NCBI GenBank assembly: GCA_027682925.1
Contig: JAQCYU010000013.1
Location: forward strand, 1 to 61,997
DNA length: 61,997 bases
From: Coriobacteriaceae bacterium AF45-21
Lineage (GTDB): Bacteria; Actinomycetota; Coriobacteriia; Coriobacteriales; Coriobacteriaceae
Direction: 5' to 3'
Part shown: positions 17,147-24,878 of the stretch, in pieces
Layout of the letters: each line of letters begins with the position of its first letter
Numbering within the stretch: the first letter of the stretch is position 1
Translations under genes and position numbers: made by a program
The notes under the pieces: model-generated
Databases searched by the model: none
Told to the model about the DNA's origin: nothing
What the model saw: only the letters and a program-made list of their open reading frames with translations

Positions 17147-17662
17147 ATGAACAAGCGCCTATCTTTACCTGTTGCATTACTACTGTTAGTGGCTGCCCTA
17201 TCGCTGTTTACGCCCTCAATAGGGTTTGCGGATGATTTCCTGACTAATGACAATAGCGAATATCCAGTGAGTGTTTCATTTCAACTGAAAGATCGTGCGA
17301 GTCAGGAATATACCGTTATTTTGCCGGATGGAACTGAAGGCAAAATTGGAATTGAATATATTCCGACTATTGAGCCGTGTAACGCGTGGGATTCTTATTA
17401 TCAAAACGCCTCTGGCACATGGAGGGTTTACTATAACTCGGTGATATTTCAGGAGTTCTACATTAAAATCGGCAATCATAAGATAACGAGTGCATGGGGT
17501 TCGAATTATTCTGTTCCCCTGGGAACGGCATCTGATTCCTTTACCTGGAATAGTACACGAGCGCTACAGCGCGTGAATGTGTCTATACCAGGTTTGTATA
17601 CTGGAAATGTGTTCTTGGGCGCAGAAATGCAGGGAACGACTCTGCACACCTATGCATACTAG
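17147..17662 (+). CDS. Secreted protein of unknown function
   Basis: This 171-residue protein has a clear signal peptide (MNKRLSLPVALLLLVAALSL, cleavage near GFADD). The mature part is rich in Tyr, Ser, Asn and beta-strand-like stretches, including VSVSFQLKD, WRVYYNSVIF and RVNVSIPGLYTGNVFLG, and has one Cys. TTAGGAGCG precedes ATG 17147. It resembles small secreted DUF5626-type proteins, but I cannot confirm that. The region is noticeably lower in GC than its neighbours, a hint of transfer. A membrane microprotein gene follows. Confidence 0.7.
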   Translation: MNKRLSLPVALLLLVAALSLFTPSIGFADDFLTNDNSEYPVSVSFQLKDRASQEYTVILPDGTEGKIGIEYIPTIEPCNAWDSYYQNASGTWRVYYNSVIFQEFYIKIGNHKITSAWGSNYSVPLGTASDSFTWNSTRALQRVNVSIPGLYTGNVFLGAEMQGTTLHTYAY

Positions 17663-17674
17663 GGCGGTGGTTTT

Positions 17675-17773
17675 GTGCGCGGTCCCGAAATCGTCTTACT
17701 TGCGATACTAATTGCGCTTATCGTGCTCGGATTTAGGCTGGTACGTTGGATTGTGCGAAAAGCAAAGCGTTAA
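17675..17773 (+). CDS. 32-residue membrane microprotein
   Basis: The frame starts at GTG 17675, 12 bases after the previous stop codon, with AGGGCGGTGG upstream. It encodes VRGPEIVLLAILIALIVLGF followed by RLVRWIVRKAKR: one transmembrane helix and a positively charged tail. The topology suggests a small inner-membrane protein, possibly a partner of the secreted protein. No family is recognised and the short length leaves doubt. Confidence 0.5.
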   Translation: MRGPEIVLLAILIALIVLGFRLVRWIVRKAKR

Positions 17774-17801
17774 TTAGCCTGGACAGATATCATTTTTAGT
17801 C

Positions 17802-17864
17802 GAAGAGCAAGCTGGATCTCTCAAATCTCTCATGTGACTATGTGCTGTATCTGGCTTGCTCTTC
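17802..17864. terminator. Inverted repeat, possible bidirectional terminator
   Basis: GAAGAGCAAGC and GCTTGCTCTTC form an 11-bp perfect stem with a 41-base loop between the microprotein gene and the convergent gene at 17893. It lacks a long T-tract. Confidence 0.5.
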
Positions 17865-17892
17865 AATTATGGCTCGAAATGAGAACTAAGTC

Positions 17893-18330
17893 TTAAAGCC
17901 GCGTTTTTATGGCAGCGGCTTCGGCGAGCTTATCTGCTGCTGTGACATCGGATTGATTGAGGGCAGCGAGACTGCGGTAGAGCCATTCGTTGACCTGGGT
18001 GTTCTTGACGCCAGCGGTTTTGGTGAGGATGGCTATAGCGCTGATTTCGGCAAAGAGTTCGGCCTTTGCACCCGTGAGCTCGCCAAGCTCGATGTCGTGA
18101 TGTGCGGTGACGCCGCGGTTTTCGCTTACGTGGTCGATGAAGCCGCGGACGGTTTCAACGTGCTCGGCGAGTGTGGCCTCATCGGCGCCGTCGGTGAGCG
18201 CGTTGAGGGCGCCCGTGACCACGAGGGCGGGATGTCCGCAGGGGACAAAGCCCTCGATGACATCCATAGCTTCGGTAATGGTTGAGCCCAGGCCTGCGAG
18301 GGCATTGACGAGTTGCTGCTTGGTATCCAT
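17893..18330 (-). CDS. Conserved-looking helical protein of unknown function (145 aa)
   Basis: The protein begins MDTKQQLVNALAGLGSTITE and appears almost wholly alpha-helical, with no signal peptide or membrane span. GAAAGGACC lies ahead of the ATG. Motifs such as GFVPCGHPALVV and TAHHDIELGELTGAKAEL do not match any family I can name. It is transcribed away from the tmRNA gene. Good ribosome site, codon use and length support a real gene; its function is unknown. Confidence 0.65.
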   Translation of the reverse strand: MDTKQQLVNALAGLGSTITEAMDVIEGFVPCGHPALVVTGALNALTDGADEATLAEHVETVRGFIDHVSENRGVTAHHDIELGELTGAKAELFAEISAIAILTKTAGVKNTQVNEWLYRSLAALNQSDVTAADKLAEAAAIKTRL

Positions 18331-18569
18331 AACGGTCCTTTCGAAGGGTCAATTGTGCTTGGCGAAAATATACGTGACGCGATCGGTAGCAAAAGTGCGA
18401 AGTGCAGCGCACATTGGGGTCTTCACAGCTCGTGCATAGAGCAGCTTTCTGCCTTTAGAACGTGGTAAGATAGCTATCCACGAGCGGGGTTCGCCCCGCG
18501 TGTTCCTTGAAAAGTCGACGGTTATCGGGTGTTTGCAGGCCCGATACCATCCAGACTTTCCCGACATTC

Positions 18570-18933
18570 GGGGGCGACTGGTTTCGACACGATAGCTCTG
18601 AGAGAGGAAGCAAGCCGAGGTCTCCTCGCCTCGTTAAACAGGGGTACCGTCAAATTGAATTGACAACAACTCTTCTTTTGAGCCTATGGCTCTCGCTGCT
18701 TAGTTTATAGCGGCGCGTCAACCCGGTGATTTCCCCGACACCGGTGCGACGTCATTTTAGGGGAATGCTCCTGCGCACGTAATCGGTATGGCGCAGGCTA
18801 AGACCGAACCGGTTAGGACGCCGCGAGCGTGTCGCTGCGCGCAAAGCGTCCGAGACAAAACCAGCGACTGAGCTTGGAGATGCCGATCAGGGGGCTTTCG
18901 TGGACCGGAGTTCGATTCTCCGCGCCTCCACCA
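18570..18933 (+). ncRNA. ssrA: Transfer-messenger RNA (tmRNA)
   Basis: The 5' end GGGGGCGACTGGTTTCGACA and the 3' end GGAGTTCGATTCTCC..CGCCTCCACCA are the hallmarks of tmRNA, and GGGGGCG pairs with CGCCTCC as the acceptor stem. CCA is encoded. The tag frame at 18662-18703 reads DNNSSFEPMALAA then TAG, ending in the ALAA proteolysis signal. tmRNA rescues stalled ribosomes together with SmpB, which is not in this window. Relics of its 3' end lie just downstream. Confidence 0.97.
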
Positions 18934-18939
18934 TAAGTA

Positions 18940-18977
18940 ACAGGCAGGTAGATATTCGTATCTACCTGTCTTTTTAT
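18940..18977 (+). terminator. tmRNA terminator
   Basis: CAGGTAGATA pairs with TATCTACCTG across a TTCG tetraloop and is followed by TCTTTTTATTT, seven bases after the tmRNA 3' end. Confidence 0.93.
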
Positions 18978-18986
18978 TTCTAGTCC

Positions 18987-19247
18987 GTACCGCGGAGAAT
19001 CGAACTCTGTGCAGGGCGCGGGCGTTAGGAAAACGCGTAAGCTTTTTAGCCGCGGGCGAGGACGCCGGCAGGCGGCCGAAGCCGGTGCGTATTTGCGAAG
19101 CAAATACGCGGATTCTCCGCGCAATGCTTCAGCCAGATATAGATGCGATGCCGATTAAGCTCCGGCTGCCCATGCCCCGCTTCAACGCAAGCCTCGTACC
19201 GCGGAGAATCGAACTCTATGCAGGGCGCGAGCGTTAAGCAAACGCCT
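18987..19247. repeat. tmRNA 3'-end relics (two inverted copies and one partial direct copy)
   Basis: GTACCGCGGAGAATCGAACT at 18987 and 19196 starts two repeats of about 50 bases, 209 bases apart, which continue into GCAGGGCGCG(G/A)GCGTTA. CGCGGAGAATCGAACTC is the reverse complement of the tmRNA T-arm region at 18907-18924. Between them, GATTCTCCGCGC near 19112-19123 is a direct-orientation match, next to a hairpin GCGTATTTGC/GCAAATACGC. These look like attachment-site debris from mobile elements that used the tmRNA end. Confidence 0.65.
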
Positions 19248-19289
19248 CAGTGACGCAGAGTGGGGCGTGCTTTCCCAATGGCAGCCCAG

Positions 19290-19401
19290 GCGGAAAGTGC
19301 GTCCCGGAATCCGCTCTCAGACTGGGATGCGGTTTCCGGATGACACATCAAGCGGAAAGCGCATCCCGGAATCTCGCCTCAAACTGGGACACACTTTCCG
19401 C
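19290..19401. repeat. Two tandem hairpin units
   Basis: Units at 19290-19339 and 19352-19401 both start GCGGAAAG(T/C)GC, continue (G/A)TCCCGGAATC and end ACTGGGA(T/C)..TTTCCG. Each folds on itself (GCGGAAAG.GC.TCCC against GGGA..C.TTTCCGC). They lie directly upstream of the patatin gene and resemble REP-type units. Confidence 0.6.
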
Positions 19402-19486
19402 TTCACCTGCCGCCTCGAAAAACCCATGCGCTCGCCATCCCAAAACTGGGTAGAAGAAGGCCAAAACGCAATCGCAGGAGGTCAAT

Positions 19487-20365
19487 ATGACTGCAGAAGA
19501 TAAGGCAAAGAACGCCGGTAAGGTCGCGCTCGTCTTGGAGGGTGGTAGTTTTCGCGGGCAGTTTACCGCAGGCGTGCTCGACGTTCTTATGGAGGCCGGC
19601 GTCGAGATTCCGACTGTCTACGGTGTATCGGCCGGCGCCCTCAACGGCGTGAACTACAAGTCGCACCAGATCGGCCGTGCCAACCGCATCAACCTGGCTT
19701 TCTGCAACGACAGCCGCTTCATGGGCGCCGCATCGTTTGCGTCCACGGGCTCTATTGTGGGTTACGACTTTATCTTCAACGATGTCCAGGACCGCCTGGA
19801 TCCCTTTGACAACGAGACGTTCGACGCGAGCCCCATCGAGATGTACGCCGTCGCGACGGACATGCTCTTTGGAACCGCCACGTACCTGCCGGTCAAAAGC
19901 GCCGTGCTCGATCTCGACGCCGTGCGCGCATCGACCTCGTTGCCGCTGGTGACGCCGCCGGTCGAGATTGACGGGCACAAATACGTCGACGGCGGCGTGG
20001 CCGATTCGGTCCCCATCGAGCACGTGCTGGAGGAGGCGGGCTTCGACCGTGCGGTCGTCATCGTCACGCAGGACCGTTCGTATGAGAAAAAGCCCTACGA
20101 GTTTTTGCCGGCCGCGCGTGCGCGTTATGCCGACTACCCCTATCTGCTCGAGGCTATCGAGACGCGCCACGACCGTTACAACATCCAGCGCATGCACCTG
20201 TGGAAGTATGAGCGCGAGGGCCGTGCGTTGGTCGTCGCTCCGCAAAAGCCGGTCGAGGTCGGCCATGTCGAGCACGATTCGGCAAAGCTTTTGGACCTGT
20301 ATATCCAGGGCCGTCAGGAGGCAAAGCGCCTGCTCGCGGAAATCCAAGAGTTCGTTGAGCGCTAG
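19487..20365 (+). CDS. Patatin-like phospholipase (RssA/YjjU-type)
   Basis: The 292-residue protein is a predicted serine acyl hydrolase. The oxyanion loop is LVLEGGSFRGQFTAGVLD, the nucleophile Ser48 sits in GVSAG, and the dyad Asp168 lies in DGG (KYVDGGVADSVPI). It has no signal peptide or membrane segment, so it acts in the cytosol or at the inner membrane face. GCAGGAGGT precedes ATG 19487. The length matches single-domain bacterial patatins. The lipid substrate cannot be read from sequence. Confidence 0.92.
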   Translation: MTAEDKAKNAGKVALVLEGGSFRGQFTAGVLDVLMEAGVEIPTVYGVSAGALNGVNYKSHQIGRANRINLAFCNDSRFMGAASFASTGSIVGYDFIFNDVQDRLDPFDNETFDASPIEMYAVATDMLFGTATYLPVKSAVLDLDAVRASTSLPLVTPPVEIDGHKYVDGGVADSVPIEHVLEEAGFDRAVVIVTQDRSYEKKPYEFLPAARARYADYPYLLEAIETRHDRYNIQRMHLWKYEREGRALVVAPQKPVEVGHVEHDSAKLLDLYIQGRQEAKRLLAEIQEFVER

Positions 20366-20465
20366 CGACGGCGAGCCCTCAAAAAATGACAACAGCTAAA
20401 GAGCTGGAAAAATTACGGCTCGTGGATGACATGTGCAGAAACTCTGGTCGGAGCCAAAATACCTG

Positions 20466-20493
20466 TTGACTCGTACGGCGAGCGGGGTAATAT
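20466..20493 (+). promoter_or_regulatory. Promoter for rplM-rpsI
   Basis: TTGACT at 20466-20471 and TAATAT at 20488-20493 are separated by 16 bases. Transcription would begin near 20500 and give a leader of about 60 bases before the rplM GTG, long enough for an autoregulatory L13-type leader, although I could not establish a fold. Confidence 0.75.
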
Positions 20494-20559
20494 GGACGGG
20501 TTACTTGCAGAGCCCCGTGAATCTCTGTAACAACACGTACTGTACATGGAGGAGTCTAA

Positions 20560-21002
20560 GTGATTTCGAAATCGACTCACTACGCCAAGCAGGGCGAGGT
20601 CCAGCGCAACTGGGTTCTCGTCGACGCCGATGGTGCTGTCCTGGGCCGTCTTGCCACCCAGATCGCAATGATCCTGCGCGGTAAGAACAAGCCTCAGTTC
20701 ACGCCCAACAGCGACTGCGGCGACTTCGTTGTCGTCATCAACGCCGATAAGGTCCAGCTTACCGGTAACAAGGCCGACACGAAGACCTATTATCGCCACA
20801 GCGGCTACAACGGCGGCCTCAAGGCTGAGAGCTTCCGCCAGGCTATGGAGAAGCACCCGGAGAAGGTCATCGAGCGCGCCGTTCGCGGTATGCTGCCCAA
20901 GACCACCCTCGGCCGTGCCAGATGACCAAGCTTAAGGTCTACGCTGGTGCCGAGCATCCGCATGCTGCCCAGAACCCCACGAAGATTGAGCTGGAGGCTT
21001 AA
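20560..21002 (+). CDS. rplM: 50S ribosomal protein L13 (apparent frameshift)
   Basis: L13 binds 23S rRNA early in 50S assembly. The sequence [37 protein letters not shown] and [14 protein letters not shown] is characteristic. The start is GTG 20560 behind GGAGG. The frame stops at GCCAGATGA near 20922, but restoring one C (GCC-CAG-ATG) lets it continue to [21 protein letters not shown] and TAA at 21000. L13 is near-essential, so a sequence error is far more likely than a truncated gene. The corrected length, about 147 residues, is normal. rpsI follows after two bases. Confidence 0.95.
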
Positions 21003-21004
21003 AG

Positions 21005-21400
<396 letters not shown>

Positions 21401-21432
21401 GGTTTTATCTCCTTTCGAGATACAATGTACAA

Positions 21433-21474
21433 GCGGGGCCTGCCGATTCCTCGGCGGGTCCCGCTTTTCTTTTT
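21433..21474 (+). terminator. Terminator of rplM-rpsI
   Basis: GCGGGGCCTGCCG pairs with CGGCGGGTCCCGC (one G-T pair) across ATTCCT and is followed by TTTTCTTTTT. Confidence 0.93.
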
Positions 21475-21523
21475 CGACTAGGGTGGGCGGTTGCATATCG
21501 CCTGCTAGGGAAGGAGCGATCCT

Positions 21524-22861
21524 ATGCCCCAGAACATCTTCGGTACCGACGGCGTCCGTGGCGTCGCCAATGCCGACCTCTCGTGCGACCTCGCGTTTCG
21601 CCTGGGCCGCGCGGCGACCAAGTTCCTTGGTCCGGATATCTGCGTCGGCCGCGACACGCGTCTTTCGGGTACCATGCTCGAGAGCGCTCTGACTGCCGGC
21701 ATCATGGCCGAGGGCGGCCGTCCGCACTGCTGCGGCGTCATCCCCACGCCTGCCGTGGCGCTGCTCACCGTCCAGAACGAGCTCGACGGCGGCATCGTCA
21801 TCTCCGCTTCGCACAATCCGCCGGAGTTCAACGGCATCAAGTTCTTTAGCCGCAAGGGTATGAAGCTTCCCGATGCTGTCGAGGAGGAGATCAGCGCCTG
21901 GGTCATGTCCGAGGAAGCCATGGCTGCCGATACGCTGCCGACTGGCGCCGGCGTGGGCCACATTATTAAGATGAAGGACGCTCGCAAGGCATACGTCGAC
22001 CACGCCATCGATACGCTTGATGGCCTGAGGCTTGATGGCCTGGTCGTTGCCGTTGACTGCGGTCACGGTGCTTCCTGCCAGACTACGCCCGCCGCGCTGC
22101 AGCGCCTGGGTGCCACGGTCCATGCCATCAACACCGATTACTGTGGCACCGACATTAACGTTGAGTGCGGCTCCACCCATCTTGAGCCCCTGCGCGAGCT
22201 CGTGCTGCGCACCCATGCTGACATCGGTCTGGCCCACGACGGCGACGCCGATCGCGTGCTGTTCGTGGACGGCGAGGGCAATGAGATCGACGGTGACTAC
22301 ATCCTGGCTATCTGCGGTTCTGACCTCGCCGCCCGCGGGAAGCTCGCCAACTCCGAGATTGTCTCGACCGTCATGTGCAACCTTGGCTTCTCCATCGCTA
22401 TGAAGGAGCAGGGCTTCGAAATGGTTCAGACCGCCGTGGGCGATCGCTACGTTCTGGAGCGTATGCTCGCGGATGGCGCCGTCATCGGCGGCGAGCAGTC
22501 CGGCCACATCATCTTCCTGGAGCACAACACCACCGGTGACGGTCTGGTGACGGCTCTGCAGCTGCTGGCCGTGCTCAAGCGCACCGGTCGTACCCTCACC
22601 GATCTTGCCGGCATCATGAAGAAGTACCCGCAGGTACTCGTCAACGTGCATTCCGACAACAAGGCTGGTCTGGACGATTGCCAGCCCATCTGGGATGCCG
22701 TCGCTGCTGCCGAGAAGGAACTTGACGGCCGTGGTCGCATTCTGGTGCGTCCGAGCGGTACCGAGCCGCTGGTCCGCGTGATGGCCGAGGCCGAGACGCA
22801 CGAGCTGACCCAGCGCGTTGTCGACGACATCGTCGAGGTTGTCAAGCGCGAACTTCCCTAA
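21524..22861 (+). CDS. glmM: Phosphoglucosamine mutase
   Basis: GlmM converts glucosamine-6-phosphate to glucosamine-1-phosphate for UDP-GlcNAc and peptidoglycan synthesis. The 445-residue protein has the N-terminal IFGTDGVRGVAN, the phosphoserine loop ISASHNP (Ser96), the metal loop HDGDADRVLFVD and the sugar-phosphate loop RPSGTEPLVRVM, in the expected order. GGAAGGAGCG precedes ATG 21524. NagB, which removes the same substrate, lies 0.9 kb downstream. Confidence 0.97.
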   Translation: MPQNIFGTDGVRGVANADLSCDLAFRLGRAATKFLGPDICVGRDTRLSGTMLESALTAGIMAEGGRPHCCGVIPTPAVALLTVQNELDGGIVISASHNPPEFNGIKFFSRKGMKLPDAVEEEISAWVMSEEAMAADTLPTGAGVGHIIKMKDARKAYVDHAIDTLDGLRLDGLVVAVDCGHGASCQTTPAALQRLGATVHAINTDYCGTDINVECGSTHLEPLRELVLRTHADIGLAHDGDADRVLFVDGEGNEIDGDYILAICGSDLAARGKLANSEIVSTVMCNLGFSIAMKEQGFEMVQTAVGDRYVLERMLADGAVIGGEQSGHIIFLEHNTTGDGLVTALQLLAVLKRTGRTLTDLAGIMKKYPQVLVNVHSDNKAGLDDCQPIWDAVAAAEKELDGRGRILVRPSGTEPLVRVMAEAETHELTQRVVDDIVEVVKRELP

Positions 22862-22932
22862 TGGTCAAAAACGAGTGCCAAGTGGTAAACTGTTAAGGCT
22901 ATTTTGGTCGATTGGTATGTCCGAGGGGGAGC

Positions 22933-23430
22933 ATGTTCACTAAAGTCCTAAGGTCTTTTGGTATGCGTGGTCGAGTCCTTACGCTGGATGCTCCCATCTC
23001 GGGCGACGTCATTCCGCTTTCCGAGGTAAACGACCAGACATTTGCCACCGGCCTTTTGGGCCAGGGCGTGGCGATTCAGCCTACCGGCACGCGTGTGATT
23101 GCACCGGCTGATGCCAAGGTCGAGGCCATTTTTCCCACGGGTCACGCTGTTGCGCTTAACACGGTCGATGGTTTGGACGTGCTCATCCACGTTGGTTTGG
23201 ACACTGTTCGGCTTGAGGGCAAGCACTTTACCGTACATGCGCAAGTGGGTGACATCGTCCATAAGGGCGATGTGCTCATTGAGTTCGATCGCGAGGCAAT
23301 TGCTGCCGAGGGCTATGATGTGACGGTTCCCATCTTGGTGTGCAACTCCGTTGAGTTCTCGAGTATCAAGGGCTCCGTTGGCGTGCATGTCGAAGAGATG
23401 GACCAGCTCATCGTTGCTCGCGAGCGCTAG
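22933..23430 (+). CDS. PTS system EIIA component, glucose family
   Basis: This stand-alone 165-residue EIIA accepts phosphate from HPr and passes it to EIIB. His86 in VLIHVGLDTV is the phosphorylated residue, and the PISGDVIPLSEVNDQTFATG and IAPADAKVEAIFPTGHA strands are typical of the Crr/PtsG-IIA fold. The ATG at 22933 follows GAGGGGGAGC; an in-frame upstream ATG would add seven residues without a better ribosome site. No EIIBC gene is adjacent. The EIICB at 50611 lacks an EIIA domain, so the two could work together. Confidence 0.93.
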   Translation: MFTKVLRSFGMRGRVLTLDAPISGDVIPLSEVNDQTFATGLLGQGVAIQPTGTRVIAPADAKVEAIFPTGHAVALNTVDGLDVLIHVGLDTVRLEGKHFTVHAQVGDIVHKGDVLIEFDREAIAAEGYDVTVPILVCNSVEFSSIKGSVGVHVEEMDQLIVARER

Positions 23431-23472
23431 CAAGTGCACGTGGCCATTAGCCTACAATTCAAACACGTTTAC

Positions 23473-23502
23473 GGAGGGCGCCCTTGAAAGAGGGCGCCCT
23501 CC
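23473..23502 (+). terminator. GC-rich hairpin after the EIIA gene
   Basis: GGAGGGCGCCCT is perfectly complementary to AGGGCGCCCTCC, with a short loop. No T-tract follows, so it may be an intergenic palindrome or an RNA-stabilising hairpin instead of a true terminator. Confidence 0.55.
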
Positions 23503-23702
23503 GTGGCAAGATGGGATTTGTCCGAAGCTAAAAGGCTTCGGGTCACCGTGGACGGGCAGGGGCCTCGACGCGGCTAGACACGAGACACATACATTACGCG
23601 ACCTCGCCCTGGTGGCCGCACACGTTGGTTGCGGCCGACGCGGGCCGCGGGCAAGTGCTTGTAAGGGGAGCCTTGCCTCTCTTGTACGAGAAAGGACGCG
23701 TA
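23503..23702 (+). other. Structured 200-base leader upstream of nagB
   Basis: No ORF is evident. Two hairpins are visible: CCGAAGC/GCTTCGG at about 23522-23541 and GGCCGCA/TGCGGCC at 23614-23636. GAGAAAGGACG just before ATG 23703 is the ribosome site. The sequence does not match a glmS ribozyme or another riboswitch I can recall. Confidence 0.4.
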
Positions 23703-24430
23703 ATGAAGATCATTAAAGCTAAAGACTACGAGGATATGAGCCGCAAGGCCGCCAATATCATCTCGGCGCAGGTTATCCTCAAGCCCGACTGTGTGCTGGG
23801 CCTTGCCACCGGCTCTACCCCGATCGGTGCCTACAAGCAGCTCGCTGTTGGTACGAGAAGGGCGACGTCGACTTTGCCGAGGTCAGCACATACAACCTGG
23901 ACGAGTATCGCGGCCTTTCGCACGACGATCCCCAGAGCTATCACTACTTCATGCGTGAGAACTTCTTCGATCACATCAACATTGACCTGAACAACACGCA
24001 TGTGCCCGACGGTTCCAACCCCGACGCCGCCGCTGCCTGCTCTGAGTACGACAAGATCGTCGCCGCCGCCGGTTACCCGGATCTGCAGCTGCTCGGCATT
24101 GGCAACAACGGCCACATCGGCTTCAACGAGCCCGATGACCACTTCTCCAAGGGCACGCACTGCGTCGACCTCACCGAGAGCACCATTCAGGCCAACAGCC
24201 GCCTGTTCGACAGCATCGACGACGTTCCCCGTCAGGCCTACACCATGGGTACCCAGACCATCATGTATGCCCGCATGATCCTGGTCGTCGCCAACGGCGA
24301 GGCCAAGGCTCAGGCCGTGCATGACATGTGCTATGGCCCGGTTACGCCCGCGTGCCCGGCTTCGATCCTGCAGCTGCACACCAACTGCGTTGTCGTTGCC
24401 GACGAGGCCGCCCTTTCGCTCTGCGAGTAG
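23703..24430 (+). CDS. nagB: Glucosamine-6-phosphate deaminase (apparent frameshift)
   Basis: NagB converts glucosamine-6-phosphate to fructose-6-phosphate and ammonia. The start MKIIKAKDYEDMSRKAAN, the phosphate loop LGLATGSTPIGAYKQL, the NLDEYRGLSHDDPQSYHYFM block and GIGNNGHIGFNEP are diagnostic. The frame changes near 23849: GCTGTTGG reads correctly as GCT-GTT-TGG, so one T seems lost from a TTT run. The corrected length of about 242 residues is normal. I regard the gene as intact in the organism. Confidence 0.93.
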
Positions 24431-24462
24431 CGCGAATCCTGCACCTCGATATAGCCTTGCCT

Positions 24463-24491
24463 AAGGCCTCCGCTTTGCGGGGGCCTTTTTG
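24463..24491 (+). terminator. Terminator of nagB
   Basis: AAGGCCTCCGC pairs with GCGGGGGCCTT (G-T pair included) across TTT and runs into TTTTTGTT. Confidence 0.9.
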
Positions 24492-24878
24492 TTATCCCTT
24501 TCCGCCCGCTTGACCAAAATCTTGCCGCAAGCCTGGCGAATGCCGGATGTCCAACAGCTTGATTCATTCCATACCAGATTCTATGCAAAAATGCCACTAA
24601 AAGGTCGTAGACGGTAGCGGGTGCTAGGCGAGTTGAATGACATGGCTGAACCTTGTTCATTTGCGTTACACTGCCGCTTAGATGGGACAAGCTGACAAGC
24701 TCATTTACCTGCTTAAAGACCGATTAGTCGGGGGATTAATAAGAATCGGCCCTCGCTGTACAAAAACTTGCCGCTTGCGTACCAAAAGACAACCTAAAAC
24801 ACAAGGTCGCTCTATTCATAGCGCGGCTTGTATGGTCTTGCGGCTACAGTGTCCATACGGTCGAGTTGAGGAGCGGGC
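24492..24878. other. Intergenic region before the large regulator
   Basis: This stretch of 387 bases contains no convincing ORF or RNA gene. GTAGACGGTAGC at about 24606 recurs at about 56101. GAGGAGCGG immediately precedes the next start codon. The length suggests a regulated promoter, but no clear -35/-10 pair was identified. Confidence 0.4.

Noticed and set aside
19290..19401. CRISPR array from tandem ~50-base units
   Set aside because: Only two diverged units are present, each self-complementary along its length, with a 12-base gap and no cas genes.
23503..23702. glmS-type ribozyme ahead of nagB
   Set aside because: The conserved ribozyme core and cleavage site are absent, and the gene is nagB, not glmS.
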